This document shows, piece by piece, positions 43,160-51,774 of a stretch of 64,000 bases of DNA. The notes under the pieces were generated by a model. That model was not told where the DNA came from, ran no database searches, and worked only from the letters and a program-made list of their open reading frames with translations. This stretch comes from Mucilaginibacter sp. MD40 (GTDB lineage Bacteria; Bacteroidota; Bacteroidia; Sphingobacteriales; Sphingobacteriaceae), in the NCBI RefSeq assembly GCF_002288635.1, contig NZ_NRSW01000001.1, positions 3,920,988 to 3,984,987 of the forward strand, written 5' to 3'. A program made the translations under genes and the position numbers. How positions within the stretch are numbered: position 1 is the stretch's first letter; each line of letters starts with the position of its first letter.

Positions 43160-44332
43160 ATGAAAACAGTAATGAAAACAATGGCCATCGCTTTCCTGAT
43201 GATGGTTGCATCAACAAAATTATTCGCGCAGGTAAGCATCGGCGTAGGTATATCGGTTCATTTAGCCCCGCCTGCACTGCCTGTTTACACACAGCCGGTA
43301 TGCCCCGGCGACGGTTATATTTGGACACCCGGTTACTGGGCCTACGGCGATGACGGTTATTACTGGGTTCCGGGTGTGTGGGTAAGGCCACCGCATTACG
43401 GCTTATTATGGACTCCCGGCTACTGGGGCTTTACTGATGGTGTGTATGTTTACCATGCCGGTTATTGGGGGCCGCATGTTGGTTTTTACGGCGGCATTAA
43501 TTATGGCTTTGGCTACGGCGGCGTTGGTTTTGGCGGTGGTGTATGGGCCGGTAACGTATTTAGGTACAATACAGCCGTCACCAACGTAAATACTACTGTG
43601 GTACACAATACTTATGTAAACAATACCGTGATCAATAATACAGTGGTGAATAATAACCGTGTAAGCTTTAACGGGCAAGGCGGCGTAAACGCCCGCCCTA
43701 CCCCGCAGGAACAAACTGCCATGAGTGAGCGGCACATTGATGCTACCCCGCAGCAGCAATCACACATGATGGCAGCCCGCCAGGACCGCAGCCAGCTGGC
43801 TTCTCAAAACGGAGGGCATCCGGCTGTTGCCGCCATGAACCGTATAAACGGACGCAAGTTTGACCAGCAGGGCCGTATTGCCAACGGCATACATTCCGGG
43901 CAGCTAACCGCCGGCGAAACCAAAAACCTGGAAAACGGCCAGAAGAACATTAATCAACAGGAACGTGCAGACCGTGCTGCCGATAACGGGCACCTTACCC
44001 AACAGGACCGCCAGCAGCTCAAGCAAGACCAAAACCAGGAAAGCAAGGATATTTATAACGACAAGCACAATGCTTCCAGGGCCAATTATGCCAATAACGA
44101 AGTGGGGCAGCGCCGCTTTAACCAGCAGCAACGTATTGCCAATGGTATTGCCGCCGGGCAACTGCATGCCGGGCAAGCTGCAAGGCTTGAAGGCCGCGAG
44201 CAAAACATTAACCGCCAAATAGCTGCCGACCGCCAGGCCAACCGTGGCAGGCTAATGGCGCAGCAGTACAGGCAGGTAAACCACCAGCAAAACCATTTGA
44301 GCAGGCAAATACAGCATGAGCGCCACCGCTAA
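43160..44332 (+). CDS. YXWGXW-repeat protein with duplicated C-terminal Gln-rich module
   Basis: The 390-residue exported protein has a signal peptide (ending LFAQV), three YXWGXW-type repeats (YIWTPGYWAYG, YYWVPGVWVRPP, LLWTPGYWGFTDG), a glycine/aromatic stretch, an asparagine-rich linker (NTTVVHNTYVNNTVINNTVV), and a Q/N/R-rich C-terminal part. The C-terminal part contains the module RIANGIHSGQLTAGETKNLE, repeated about 90 residues later as RIANGIAAGQLHAGQAARLE. Such proteins are surface or outer membrane associated and of unknown role. Its own terminator follows. Confidence 0.8.
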   Translation: MKTVMKTMAIAFLMMVASTKLFAQVSIGVGISVHLAPPALPVYTQPVCPGDGYIWTPGYWAYGDDGYYWVPGVWVRPPHYGLLWTPGYWGFTDGVYVYHAGYWGPHVGFYGGINYGFGYGGVGFGGGVWAGNVFRYNTAVTNVNTTVVHNTYVNNTVINNTVVNNNRVSFNGQGGVNARPTPQEQTAMSERHIDATPQQQSHMMAARQDRSQLASQNGGHPAVAAMNRINGRKFDQQGRIANGIHSGQLTAGETKNLENGQKNINQQERADRAADNGHLTQQDRQQLKQDQNQESKDIYNDKHNASRANYANNEVGQRRFNQQQRIANGIAAGQLHAGQAARLEGREQNINRQIAADRQANRGRLMAQQYRQVNHQQNHLSRQIQHERHR

Positions 44333-44349
44333 GTGTATAAAGTAAAAGC

Positions 44350-44388
44350 AAAAAGGGCCGTTTCAATAGAAACAGCCCTTTTTTTATT
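44350..44388. terminator. Bidirectional terminator
   Basis: AAAAAGGGC, GTTTC and the mirrored GAAAC, GCCCTTTTT pair with one central mismatch around an AATA loop. It lies between the convergent YXWGXW and glycosyltransferase genes and ends at the stop of the latter. Confidence 0.85.
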
Positions 44389-45396
44389 TTAAACCGATAA
44401 TATTTGTTGATAGAGCCGGTAATAATCGTCGGCCATTTTTTCTTTAGAGAAATTAGCTGATGCCCATTCGCGGCAATAGTTGCGGTTTATACGGCTAACA
44501 TCATTCACCGCAGTGACTGCCTCATCTGTACTGTTCACCAGGAAACCTGTACGCTCATGCTGTATCAGCTCCGGCATTGAGCCCTTGTTAAAAGCGATTA
44601 CGGGTGTGCCGCAAAGCATCGCTTCGGCTACGCTCATGCCAAAAGGCTCCGCGAAATTGATGGGATGCAATAGAGCCAGCGCGTTGCCTAACAACTCATT
44701 GCGTTTTTCTGGCCCTGCCGGCCCCAGGTACACCACCTGGTCGCTTAAATGCGGTTCTACTTTTTCTTTCCAGTAATTTTCATCCTGTATAATACCCGCT
44801 ATCAGCAATTGCTTGCCTGCTTTTTTAGCTATTTCTATCGCTTCCGCAGCGCCCTTATCATGATGGATGCGGCCGAAGTACAACAGATAGTTACCAGGTT
44901 GTTCTGTAAACTTAAAATCGGCAGTGTCCAGGCCATTGTAAACGGTAGCCAGATAATTAAGCTCCGGGCTGCGGTCGGCATTGCTGATAGACACATAATG
45001 CCCACGGCTGTTATATTTTTTATATACCGGGATAATCCTTTGCGACGAAAAGCCGTGAATGGTAGTGATCACCGGCGTCTCTATCAAACCTGTATAGGTG
45101 AGCGGCAAAAAATCAAAGTTATTATGGATAATGTCAAACTCCCCGGCTTTTTCCATCAGGTTACTAATATGCAGGCACTCCAGCACTTTGGCATCCTGGG
45201 TACGGTCTTCCTCATAGCCCTGCTCACATATCGCGTCAAGTTTGCCCGCGGTTACGGAGTCGCCTGTGGCAAACAAGGTAACATCTACGCCCAGCTTTAT
45301 GAGGCCTTCGGCAATATTAGATGCAACCTGCTCCCAGGGCCCGTAATGCCTGGGCGGTGTGCGCCAGGCAACGGGCGATAGTATAGCAGCCTTCAT
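44389..45396 (-). CDS. GT4 family glycosyltransferase
   Basis: The 335-residue protein has the GT-B fold: N-terminal VAWRTPPRHYGPWEQVASNIAE (donor/acceptor loop) and C-terminal YLLYFGRIHHDKGAAEAIEI, ALLHPINFAEPFGMSVAEAM and GTPVIAFNKGSMPELI, the E-x7-E region of GT4. The start follows the stop of the 758-residue glycosyltransferase gene by 3 bases, so both are one unit. With the GH130 gene at 57266 these look like parts of a mannose-type polymer pathway (inference). Confidence 0.9.
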   Translation of the reverse strand: MKAAILSPVAWRTPPRHYGPWEQVASNIAEGLIKLGVDVTLFATGDSVTAGKLDAICEQGYEEDRTQDAKVLECLHISNLMEKAGEFDIIHNNFDFLPLTYTGLIETPVITTIHGFSSQRIIPVYKKYNSRGHYVSISNADRSPELNYLATVYNGLDTADFKFTEQPGNYLLYFGRIHHDKGAAEAIEIAKKAGKQLLIAGIIQDENYWKEKVEPHLSDQVVYLGPAGPEKRNELLGNALALLHPINFAEPFGMSVAEAMLCGTPVIAFNKGSMPELIQHERTGFLVNSTDEAVTAVNDVSRINRNYCREWASANFSKEKMADDYYRLYQQILSV

Positions 45397-45399
45397 TCG

Positions 45400-47676
45400 T
45401 TAGCAGATCTTTACTTTTTGCTCCATCTTATTATACTCGTACTCCAGCTCAAAAGCCTTTAATACGGTAAGGTGAGATATCATGTAGGCCAGTGTACTTT
45501 CGGCGCCCTGGTTACGGTTAATGCCGGTTGGCAGTAAGCCATCGCAGCAGCCTTTGGTTTCGTGGTCATAAAGCGGTGCACGCAGGGTATTTTCGCCCAG
45601 GAACCATTTATAGCTCAGGAACATTTTTTCAATATATTCCGGCTTACGGAAAGTTTGGTAAGCCTGGAAGTGCATCAGTACCATAGCCATGGTTTCAATA
45701 GCCTGCTGGTCAAACGTTGGGAAGGTACCACCACGATAATACCAGCCATCGTTACCTACCGGGCTCAGGTAACCGTTAGAAAGGGTAAGCTTGTCTAAGA
45801 ACGCCATCGTTTTTAAAGCGATCTGTTTTACCTTTTGGTTACCGGTAATTTCATAAGAGTGCAACAGGGCCAGCGGTAATATGGCATTATCATAGGTCAT
45901 GCTCTCTTCAAACCATTCCCAATCGTCAGAACGGGTGTTTTCATAAGCCTCAACCAGCGGATTGGTTAAACGTACCAACTCTGCCACCATACCTTCATCT
46001 GTAGGGTAAACCTGCAGGTACAACGCTATACCAATAATGGTATTAGCCTGCCCGCGAATATGTTTAAGTGCTTTAAAGTGCGGGTATGATTTATGGAACA
46101 ACTCCAGCGCGAACTCACGGTAAGAATTGCTGGCCGCGCAGCTGATCAAATGGCCCAAAGCCCATATGGTACGGCCAAATGAATCTTCTGATCCTACTTC
46201 ATCCAGATAACGCCTATCAAAGCTTAGGAAGTTGCGGAAGTTACCATCATCTGTTTGCATGTAGTGGATATAGCTCAGGTAGATAGGTAACAGACGATAC
46301 GCATCGCTGCTTTTGTTACGCTGATAGGCCATTAGCGCCATAATGAGCGCCCGGGCATTATCATCAAGGCAATACCCTTCCTTAAGGTTAGGGATGCCAT
46401 ACTTAGCATGTTGTACAATACCGGTATCATCTGTAAGCCTTAATACGTGTGCTAAACTGAACTTAGGTAATATCTCTGGGTCAACTATGCTGTTCTTTAA
46501 TATTTTATCGCTAAAGTCGTGCTTAGCAGATGCTTCCTGAGCCACTTTAATGAACTCGGCACCTATTACCGGCCAGCGAAGGTGCAGACCATATTCATAG
46601 GCGTTTTGTTTAAGTTCTTTCAACAACGCGTCGTTAGACAGCAACTCATTTACCGTATCAGCCAGTGCGTCGGCATTTTTGAAATCAAATAAACGGCCAC
46701 GGTCATCAGCTAACAATTCTGTAGCATGCCAGTATGGCGTTGATACTACTGCCGCGCCCGAACCTACAGCGTATGAAAGGGTACCGCTCGTAATCTGCGC
46801 CTCGTTCAAATATGGGGTTACGTATACTTCTGTAGCAGTAAGGTAATTGATCAGTTCATCTTCGGTCACAAACTTATTGATGAATGACAGGTGCTGCGAA
46901 ACTTTCAGCTGCGCTGCAAGGCTTTTCAGGTGGTCGCGATATTCCTCGCCAGAACTTTTAATAACGCCTGGATGGGTGTTACCTAATACCACGTACATCA
47001 CATCAGGGTGTTTTTCTACAATTTTTGGCAGGGCCTTAACTACGGTTTCGAGGCCTTTGTTGCGGCTCAATAAACCGAAAGTAAGCATTACCCTATGGCC
47101 TTTAAACTGGCTTAGGCTTTTAACCGGGTTAATTTCCGGCGCTTCCAGATCAGGCACACCATGCTCAATGATCTGTATCTTCTCTGCCGGGATATCATAA
47201 ATAGTGGTTAAGAACTCCACCGCGCGTTTGCTCATTACGATGATCTTAGCTGATTGCTCGGCAATTTCACGTATTACGATACGCTGTACGTAACTGGGGT
47301 CTTTTAAAACAGTGTGCAGGATAGAGATAAGCGGTTTTTCCAAACGGTTAATGAGCGGTAATACATAAATACCGCTTTCGCCGCCGTAAATACCAAATTC
47401 ATGTTCCAGTATGCAGGCATCCACATCGCTGGTATTAATATAACTTGCGGCACGGATGTAATCCTTCTGGTGATTTTGGCGGATAACAAACTTTACATGC
47501 GACGGGTACTCGTATTCCTGCAGATCTTCAGAATCATTCAAGGCTACCACATATCCCCCATCAAGCGGATCCTTACGTTCAGGAAAGTTAGCGTTGATGG
47601 CATTCATTAAATTGTGGTTGAAGGTGGCAATACCACATTCGCGGGGTGGATAGGTTGATATGTATGCGATTTTCAT
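45400..47676 (-). CDS. GT4 glycosyltransferase fused to an (alpha/alpha)6-type domain
   Basis: The 758-residue protein has an N-terminal GT4 part (about 1-370: YPPRECGIATFNHNLMNAI, EHEFGIYGGESGIYVLPLI, MLTFGLLSRNKGLETVVKAL, SYAVGSGAAVVSTPYWHATE) and a C-terminal helical part (about 395-750: LDDNARALIMALMAY, LSYIHYMQTDDGNFRNFLSF, WEWFEESMTYDNAILPLAL) like an alpha-toroid. The fusion is known in Bacteroidota, where it accompanies GH130 genes. Here GH130 is 10 kb away. The first gene of a pair. Confidence 0.88.
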   Translation of the reverse strand: MKIAYISTYPPRECGIATFNHNLMNAINANFPERKDPLDGGYVVALNDSEDLQEYEYPSHVKFVIRQNHQKDYIRAASYINTSDVDACILEHEFGIYGGESGIYVLPLINRLEKPLISILHTVLKDPSYVQRIVIREIAEQSAKIIVMSKRAVEFLTTIYDIPAEKIQIIEHGVPDLEAPEINPVKSLSQFKGHRVMLTFGLLSRNKGLETVVKALPKIVEKHPDVMYVVLGNTHPGVIKSSGEEYRDHLKSLAAQLKVSQHLSFINKFVTEDELINYLTATEVYVTPYLNEAQITSGTLSYAVGSGAAVVSTPYWHATELLADDRGRLFDFKNADALADTVNELLSNDALLKELKQNAYEYGLHLRWPVIGAEFIKVAQEASAKHDFSDKILKNSIVDPEILPKFSLAHVLRLTDDTGIVQHAKYGIPNLKEGYCLDDNARALIMALMAYQRNKSSDAYRLLPIYLSYIHYMQTDDGNFRNFLSFDRRYLDEVGSEDSFGRTIWALGHLISCAASNSYREFALELFHKSYPHFKALKHIRGQANTIIGIALYLQVYPTDEGMVAELVRLTNPLVEAYENTRSDDWEWFEESMTYDNAILPLALLHSYEITGNQKVKQIALKTMAFLDKLTLSNGYLSPVGNDGWYYRGGTFPTFDQQAIETMAMVLMHFQAYQTFRKPEYIEKMFLSYKWFLGENTLRAPLYDHETKGCCDGLLPTGINRNQGAESTLAYMISHLTVLKAFELEYEYNKMEQKVKIC

Positions 47677-47931
47677 ATTATAGTAGAAGAATTCTGTTTT
47701 TAGCTCAAGAAAAACGGTAGCATGTTTTTATCATACACCTACTGACCCGAAAACTATGCACTAAAGACCTTTTTAAAGGCCTTTTAACATTGATATAAGC
47801 AAAATTTTCAAAGGCACTTAGCTATATGCATAAAGCATACCATAAAATGCCACGTATAACCCTGCCAGCGCAGTTTTGTATTTTTTTTACGCAAATTTGA
47901 TGTATAACACCTAAGACTAATGGGTAAGTAC

Positions 47932-49125
47932 TTATATACCTGTATGTTGTGCTATAGCTGAGGTAATAACATTGCAGGCTTTAATCAGCTCTTTTTGAGT
48001 AATAATTAAAGGCGGGGCTATACGCATAGAGTTGCTGCAGTGTAAAAACCAGTCGGTGATTACACCATTTTGTATACAGGTGTCTATAATTTTCTTATTA
48101 ATATCAAAACTTTCGAACTCTATCGCCAGCATGAGGCCGGTTCCCCGCACCTCTTTGATAGCCGGGTGCTGCAGATGCTCGCGTATGATAGCCTCCTTTT
48201 CTGCTACGCCGCTGATGAGGTTTTCGTTCAGCAATACCTCCAGCGCGGCGAGGCCCGCGGCGCAACAAACCGGGTGACCACCGAACGTGGTAATGTGCCC
48301 GAGTATAGGATTCTCTTTAAACGCCGACATGATCTCTACCGAAGAAACAAATGCCCCTACGGGCATACCCCCGCCAAGCGCCTTAGCCATCAGCAAAATA
48401 TCCGGAACGATATCAAAATGCTCAAATGCAAATAACTTTCCGGTGCGGCCGAGGGCGGCCTGTATCTCATCCAATATTAAAAGCGTACCTGTTTGGCTGC
48501 AGCGTTGGCGCAGCGCCTGCATATACGCTTTTTGAGGCACGCGCACGCCGGCCTCGCCTTGTATGGTTTCCAGTATCACGCAAGCGGTTTGGTTGTTGAT
48601 ACGTTCCAGATCATCAAAGTTATTCAGGCGCAGGAAACCCGTGCCCGGTAATAGCGGGCGATAAGCCTGTTTAAACTCCTCGTTACCCATTACACTCAGC
48701 GCACCGTGCGTACTGCCGTGGTAAGAGTTTTCGTAAGCCAGTACATTAGGCCGGCCGGTATAACGTTTGGCCAGCTTTATGGCCCCTTCAACGGCCTCGG
48801 TACCGGAGTTAGTAAAATATACAGAGTTAAGCGCGGCGGGCAGCAGACTCACCAGCTTTTCGGCAAAGCGTACCTGCGGCGTTTGCACATACTCGCCATA
48901 CACCATCAGGTGCATATATTTCTCGGCCTGGTCTTTTACCGCCTGTACCACTTTTGGATGGCTGTGACCCAGGTTACTTACCCCGATGCCCGATATAAGA
49001 TCGATATAGGCTTTGCCACTTTCTTCATAAATATAAACGCCTTCGGCACGGTCAAACTCAAGCAGAAGCGGGAAGTGGGTAGTTTGCGCGTTGTTATTTA
49101 AAAAAAGCTGGCGAAGGGTGAGCAT
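47932..49125 (-). CDS. Class III aminotransferase (acetylornithine/ornithine-type)
   Basis: The 397-residue PLP enzyme has VYFTNSGTEAVEGAIKLAKRYTGR, the E-x-x-x-x-E segment VILETIQGEAGVRVP, LILDEIQAALGRTGKLFAFEH, and the Schiff-base lysine in LLMAKALGGGMPVGAF. It is most like acetylornithine or ornithine aminotransferases, but the exact substrate is uncertain and no arg genes adjoin. The 255-base gap on its stop side (47677-47931), upstream of the glycosyltransferase unit, shows no gene or clear repeat. Confidence 0.9.
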   Translation of the reverse strand: MLTLRQLFLNNNAQTTHFPLLLEFDRAEGVYIYEESGKAYIDLISGIGVSNLGHSHPKVVQAVKDQAEKYMHLMVYGEYVQTPQVRFAEKLVSLLPAALNSVYFTNSGTEAVEGAIKLAKRYTGRPNVLAYENSYHGSTHGALSVMGNEEFKQAYRPLLPGTGFLRLNNFDDLERINNQTACVILETIQGEAGVRVPQKAYMQALRQRCSQTGTLLILDEIQAALGRTGKLFAFEHFDIVPDILLMAKALGGGMPVGAFVSSVEIMSAFKENPILGHITTFGGHPVCCAAGLAALEVLLNENLISGVAEKEAIIREHLQHPAIKEVRGTGLMLAIEFESFDINKKIIDTCIQNGVITDWFLHCSNSMRIAPPLIITQKELIKACNVITSAIAQHTGI

Positions 49126-49138
49126 ATTCTCTGGCTGT

Positions 49139-49300
49139 AATGTTCAAACGTTGGAATGTTGCAAAGTTAGAATAATACTGCTGTGTTGGAAAGTTGTAAA
49201 GTTGGTTGTGTTTGCAGATAGGTTATTAACAAAAAAGCAGCTTAACGCTGCTCTATTAATTTAATGATAACATTTCAACCTTACAACCTTACAACGTTTT
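49139..49300. repeat. GTTGGAATGTT / AACCTTACAAC inverted words
   Basis: gttcaaacgttggaatgttg, gttggaaagttgtaaagttg (49141-49205) is mirrored by catttcaaccttacaacc, ttacaacgttttaac (49268-49300). The family also brackets the gap at 33847-34018. Confidence 0.65.
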
Positions 49301-49306
49301 AACTCC

Positions 49307-49807
49307 TTAATTTCCAGCTCTTACGCTGCGTTCGCTCAGTTGCTTGATGAGTTCGTCGGTAAATTCGCGTTCGCTTTTGTATAACAGGCTTACTTTCTCC
49401 GGCGACATGATCTTCAGGAACTCGTCGCGATAGCGCTGGCGTATCTCTACCATTTGCTTTTCGTAAGCGATCTCCTTATCAATTTGCTCGGTACCGTTGG
49501 CAGATGCGCTGGAATTATTTAAGCGCTTAAGTACACGTACGGCGGTGAGGTCCTGCTGGTACTGGTTATAAATAGGCCAAAACCTGCGCGACTCATCATC
49601 AGTAAGGTTAAGCTGCCTGCTAATGAAATTGTTGCGTGCAGCCAGTATCTTTTGCCCTTTGGCAGTGCGTGGCCGGTTAAGCTGCGCAGCAGGAACGGTG
49701 GTGCGCCTGAAACCGCTTCGCAGATCGTTCACCTGCGCAAAAGCATCGTCGCCGGTTGTTGCCAGCAGGGTAATAAACAGTACTATATATTTAAAAAGCT
49801 TGTTCAT
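49307..49807 (-). CDS. Spy/CpxP-like exported protein
   Basis: The 166-residue protein has a signal peptide (ending DDAFAQ) followed by a helical domain with LNLTDDESRRFWPIYNQY and YRDEFLKIMSPEKVSLLYKS, matching the LTxxQ-type zinc-resistance/Spy-like periplasmic helical proteins. In Bacteroidota such genes often follow an ECF sigma and an anti-sigma-like gene, as here (gap of 3 bases to the repeat protein gene). It may sense envelope stress or damp the sigma factor. Role inferred from context. Confidence 0.7.
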   Translation of the reverse strand: MNKLFKYIVLFITLLATTGDDAFAQVNDLRSGFRRTTVPAAQLNRPRTAKGQKILAARNNFISRQLNLTDDESRRFWPIYNQYQQDLTAVRVLKRLNNSSASANGTEQIDKEIAYEKQMVEIRQRYRDEFLKIMSPEKVSLLYKSEREFTDELIKQLSERSVRAGN

Positions 49808-49810
49808 CGG

Positions 49811-50629
49811 TTAGTTAACATCCATGTAATCCTGCAGGTCATCTGCAAGCGCATCGGTATTTATCTGTTTCTCGTTTTCCATTAACTGCCGGTTGTCGTT
49901 AGCATCCAAGTGCAGCTCCAGGTAGTCCTTTATCTCATCGGCCGGGATCTGTGATAACTGGGTATGCAGCAAAGTTTTCTGGTGCTCAACAGGTGCCGGA
50001 GCGTTACGTAAAAAGGCGCCTGCTCCTATTACCAGCGCTAAGCAGGCAGCAGTGGCATATTTAAAGGTGTTTGAAGCCCAAAGCTTGCGTACAATGGTTT
50101 TACGTATGGCTTCCTCGCGGCCAACGGTTTTGTTAAGTATGTCTTTATTAAGCGTTTCAAAATAGTTGGCAGGTACTTCAAAGGCTACAGGTTGCTGCAG
50201 TATTTCTTCCACAGCTATGCGGCTGCTGATCTGCTGCTGCATATCGTTAAAATAATCGGCAGGTATGGCAAAACCGGTTTCGCGCGTTTTAGTAACCTCC
50301 TCTAAATTGATATGGTTTTGTATGTTAGCTGCAAGTTCATCAAAGTACCCTTGCGGGACCGAGAATGAAGGCTGGTTTGCCGGTACGGCTTCTTCAAGCG
50401 CTATCCGGCTTTGGATATTACCGCTCAAGCTATCAAAATAACCCTCGGGCACCGCAAAACCCTGTGCTTCGTCATCAGTTTTTAAACCCTGTACTTTCAC
50501 AAGGGACAATATGCGCTGACCGGCCTCTTCAAAATAGCCGGCAGGCACTGCAAACGGGTTTTCTTTTGAAAACCGTTGAAGTGACACTTCATCGTCCGCC
50601 CATTCTTTATTCTCCATATCGCTTTTCAT
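49811..50629 (-). CDS. Anti-sigma-like membrane protein with five F-x-VP-x-x-YF repeats
   Basis: The 272-residue protein has no signal peptide but a single helix near residues 194-212 (YATAACLALVIGAGAF). The N-terminal part is repetitive: ENPFAVPAGYFEEAGQ, GFAVPEGYFDSLSGNI, SFSVPQGYFDELAANI, GFAIPADYFNDMQQQI and AFEVPANYFETLNKDI, five copies of about 33 residues. It follows the sigma factor gene by 51 bases and precedes the Spy-like gene, so it is probably the anti-sigma or modulator partner. No classic ZAS domain is seen. Confidence 0.72.
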   Translation of the reverse strand: MKSDMENKEWADDEVSLQRFSKENPFAVPAGYFEEAGQRILSLVKVQGLKTDDEAQGFAVPEGYFDSLSGNIQSRIALEEAVPANQPSFSVPQGYFDELAANIQNHINLEEVTKTRETGFAIPADYFNDMQQQISSRIAVEEILQQPVAFEVPANYFETLNKDILNKTVGREEAIRKTIVRKLWASNTFKYATAACLALVIGAGAFLRNAPAPVEHQKTLLHTQLSQIPADEIKDYLELHLDANDNRQLMENEKQINTDALADDLQDYMDVN

Positions 50630-50680
50630 ACACTCCTATAGATGAATAATGTTGCCAAAGGTTTAATACTAATTTAAAAA

Positions 50681-51235
50681 TTAATCATTTGAAAGTATGA
50701 AGTTCTCGATCTTTTTAACAGCCAAATGGTATGAAGCTTTGAGCGCGCCTACACTTGTGCCCAGCACTTCGCTCATTTCCTCATACTTCATATCATCAAA
50801 GTACTTCATGTTAAATACCAGCCGCTGTTTATCGGGCAGGGTAAGTATAGCCTGCTGCAGCTTCATTTGTATCTTATCGCCGGTAAACTGGTCAGAGCTG
50901 AGCAGGGTATCGGCCAGTTCGTAATCTACCTCATCAAGCGGCACATTATTCTTCTGCTTCTTTTTATTCAGAAAAGTAATACACTCATTGGTAGCAATGC
51001 GGTACATCCAGGTGTACAATTGCGCGTCGTTACGAAACCCGGGCAGGTTCTTCCAAATTTTAATAAAAACATCCTGCGTAATATCATCCGCGTCGTCATG
51101 GTCTATCACCATGCGGCGCACATGCCAGTATATTTTCTGCTGATATTTTTTCAGCAGCATGTTAAAGGCTTCGTTCCGGGTGTTCTCGTCCCTAAACTTG
51201 CTTAATATTTCATCATCGTCTGCCTGTTGGGCCAT
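50681..51235 (-). CDS. ECF-type RNA polymerase sigma factor
   Basis: The 184-residue protein has sigma-70 region 2 (DADDITQDVFIKIWKNLPGF, LYTWMYRIATNECITFLN) and region 4 (LPDKQRLVFNMKYFDDMKYE, LGTSVGALKASYHLAVKKIE). It would direct RNA polymerase to its own regulon, likely including the two genes that follow on the same strand: the repeat protein and the Spy-like protein. The stimulus is unknown; the exported partner suggests envelope stress. Confidence 0.93.
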   Translation of the reverse strand: MAQQADDDEILSKFRDENTRNEAFNMLLKKYQQKIYWHVRRMVIDHDDADDITQDVFIKIWKNLPGFRNDAQLYTWMYRIATNECITFLNKKKQKNNVPLDEVDYELADTLLSSDQFTGDKIQMKLQQAILTLPDKQRLVFNMKYFDDMKYEEMSEVLGTSVGALKASYHLAVKKIENFILSND

Positions 51236-51302
51236 TTACTAAAATTTATTCTCTGTAAAATAAAGATAAGCCTTTTTTGTTTGAAATATGTTTACCAGAC
51301 AG

Positions 51303-51770
51303 TTATTGCGCCAGCACATCCAGCACCTGCTGTGATGCCGCTTTGGTATCCACCTTTTCTATCACATGGGTAATGGTGCCGTCACCATCAATCACAAAAG
51401 TAGCGCGCGCTGTGCCCATATACTTTTTACCGTACATATTTTTTTCAACCCATACGCCGTAAGCCTCTACTATACTGTGTTCGGTATCGGCAATAAGGGT
51501 AAAAGGTAGCTGGTATTTGGTTTCAAATTTCTTGTGCGACTTTTCATCGTCAACACTTACACCTATCACCTCGAAACCTTTTGCCAGTAGCGACTGGTAA
51601 TTATCCCTGAAATCGCATGATTCAGCCGTACAGCCCGGGGTGTCATCCTTCGGGTAGAAATACAGGATCACATGTTTACCCTTGTAATCAGATAACGATA
51701 CAGGGTTTCCGTTTTGGTCATTAGCGGTAAAATCCGGCGCTTTATCGCCGGCTTTAAGTGATGTTGCCAT
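51303..51770 (-). CDS. bcp: Thioredoxin-dependent thiol peroxidase
   Basis: The 155-residue enzyme reduces hydroperoxides in the cytoplasm with thioredoxin as donor. It has DKAPDFTANDQNGNPVSLSDY, the peroxidatic cysteine in DDTPGCTAESCDFRDNY and a second cysteine five residues later, the BCP/PrxQ layout. A longer frame reaches back into the M23 gene (51872); ATG 51770 gives the normal N-terminus (MATSLKAGDKAPDF). It starts 4 bases after the M23 stop, and the FAH, M23 and bcp genes form one run. Confidence 0.93.
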   Translation of the reverse strand: MATSLKAGDKAPDFTANDQNGNPVSLSDYKGKHVILYFYPKDDTPGCTAESCDFRDNYQSLLAKGFEVIGVSVDDEKSHKKFETKYQLPFTLIADTEHSIVEAYGVWVEKNMYGKKYMGTARATFVIDGDGTITHVIEKVDTKAASQQVLDVLAQ

Positions 51771-51774
51771 GTTT

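Noticed and set aside
47677..47931. 255-base gap examined for a tRNA or small RNA
   Set aside because: No cloverleaf, T-loop consensus or strong terminator seen.
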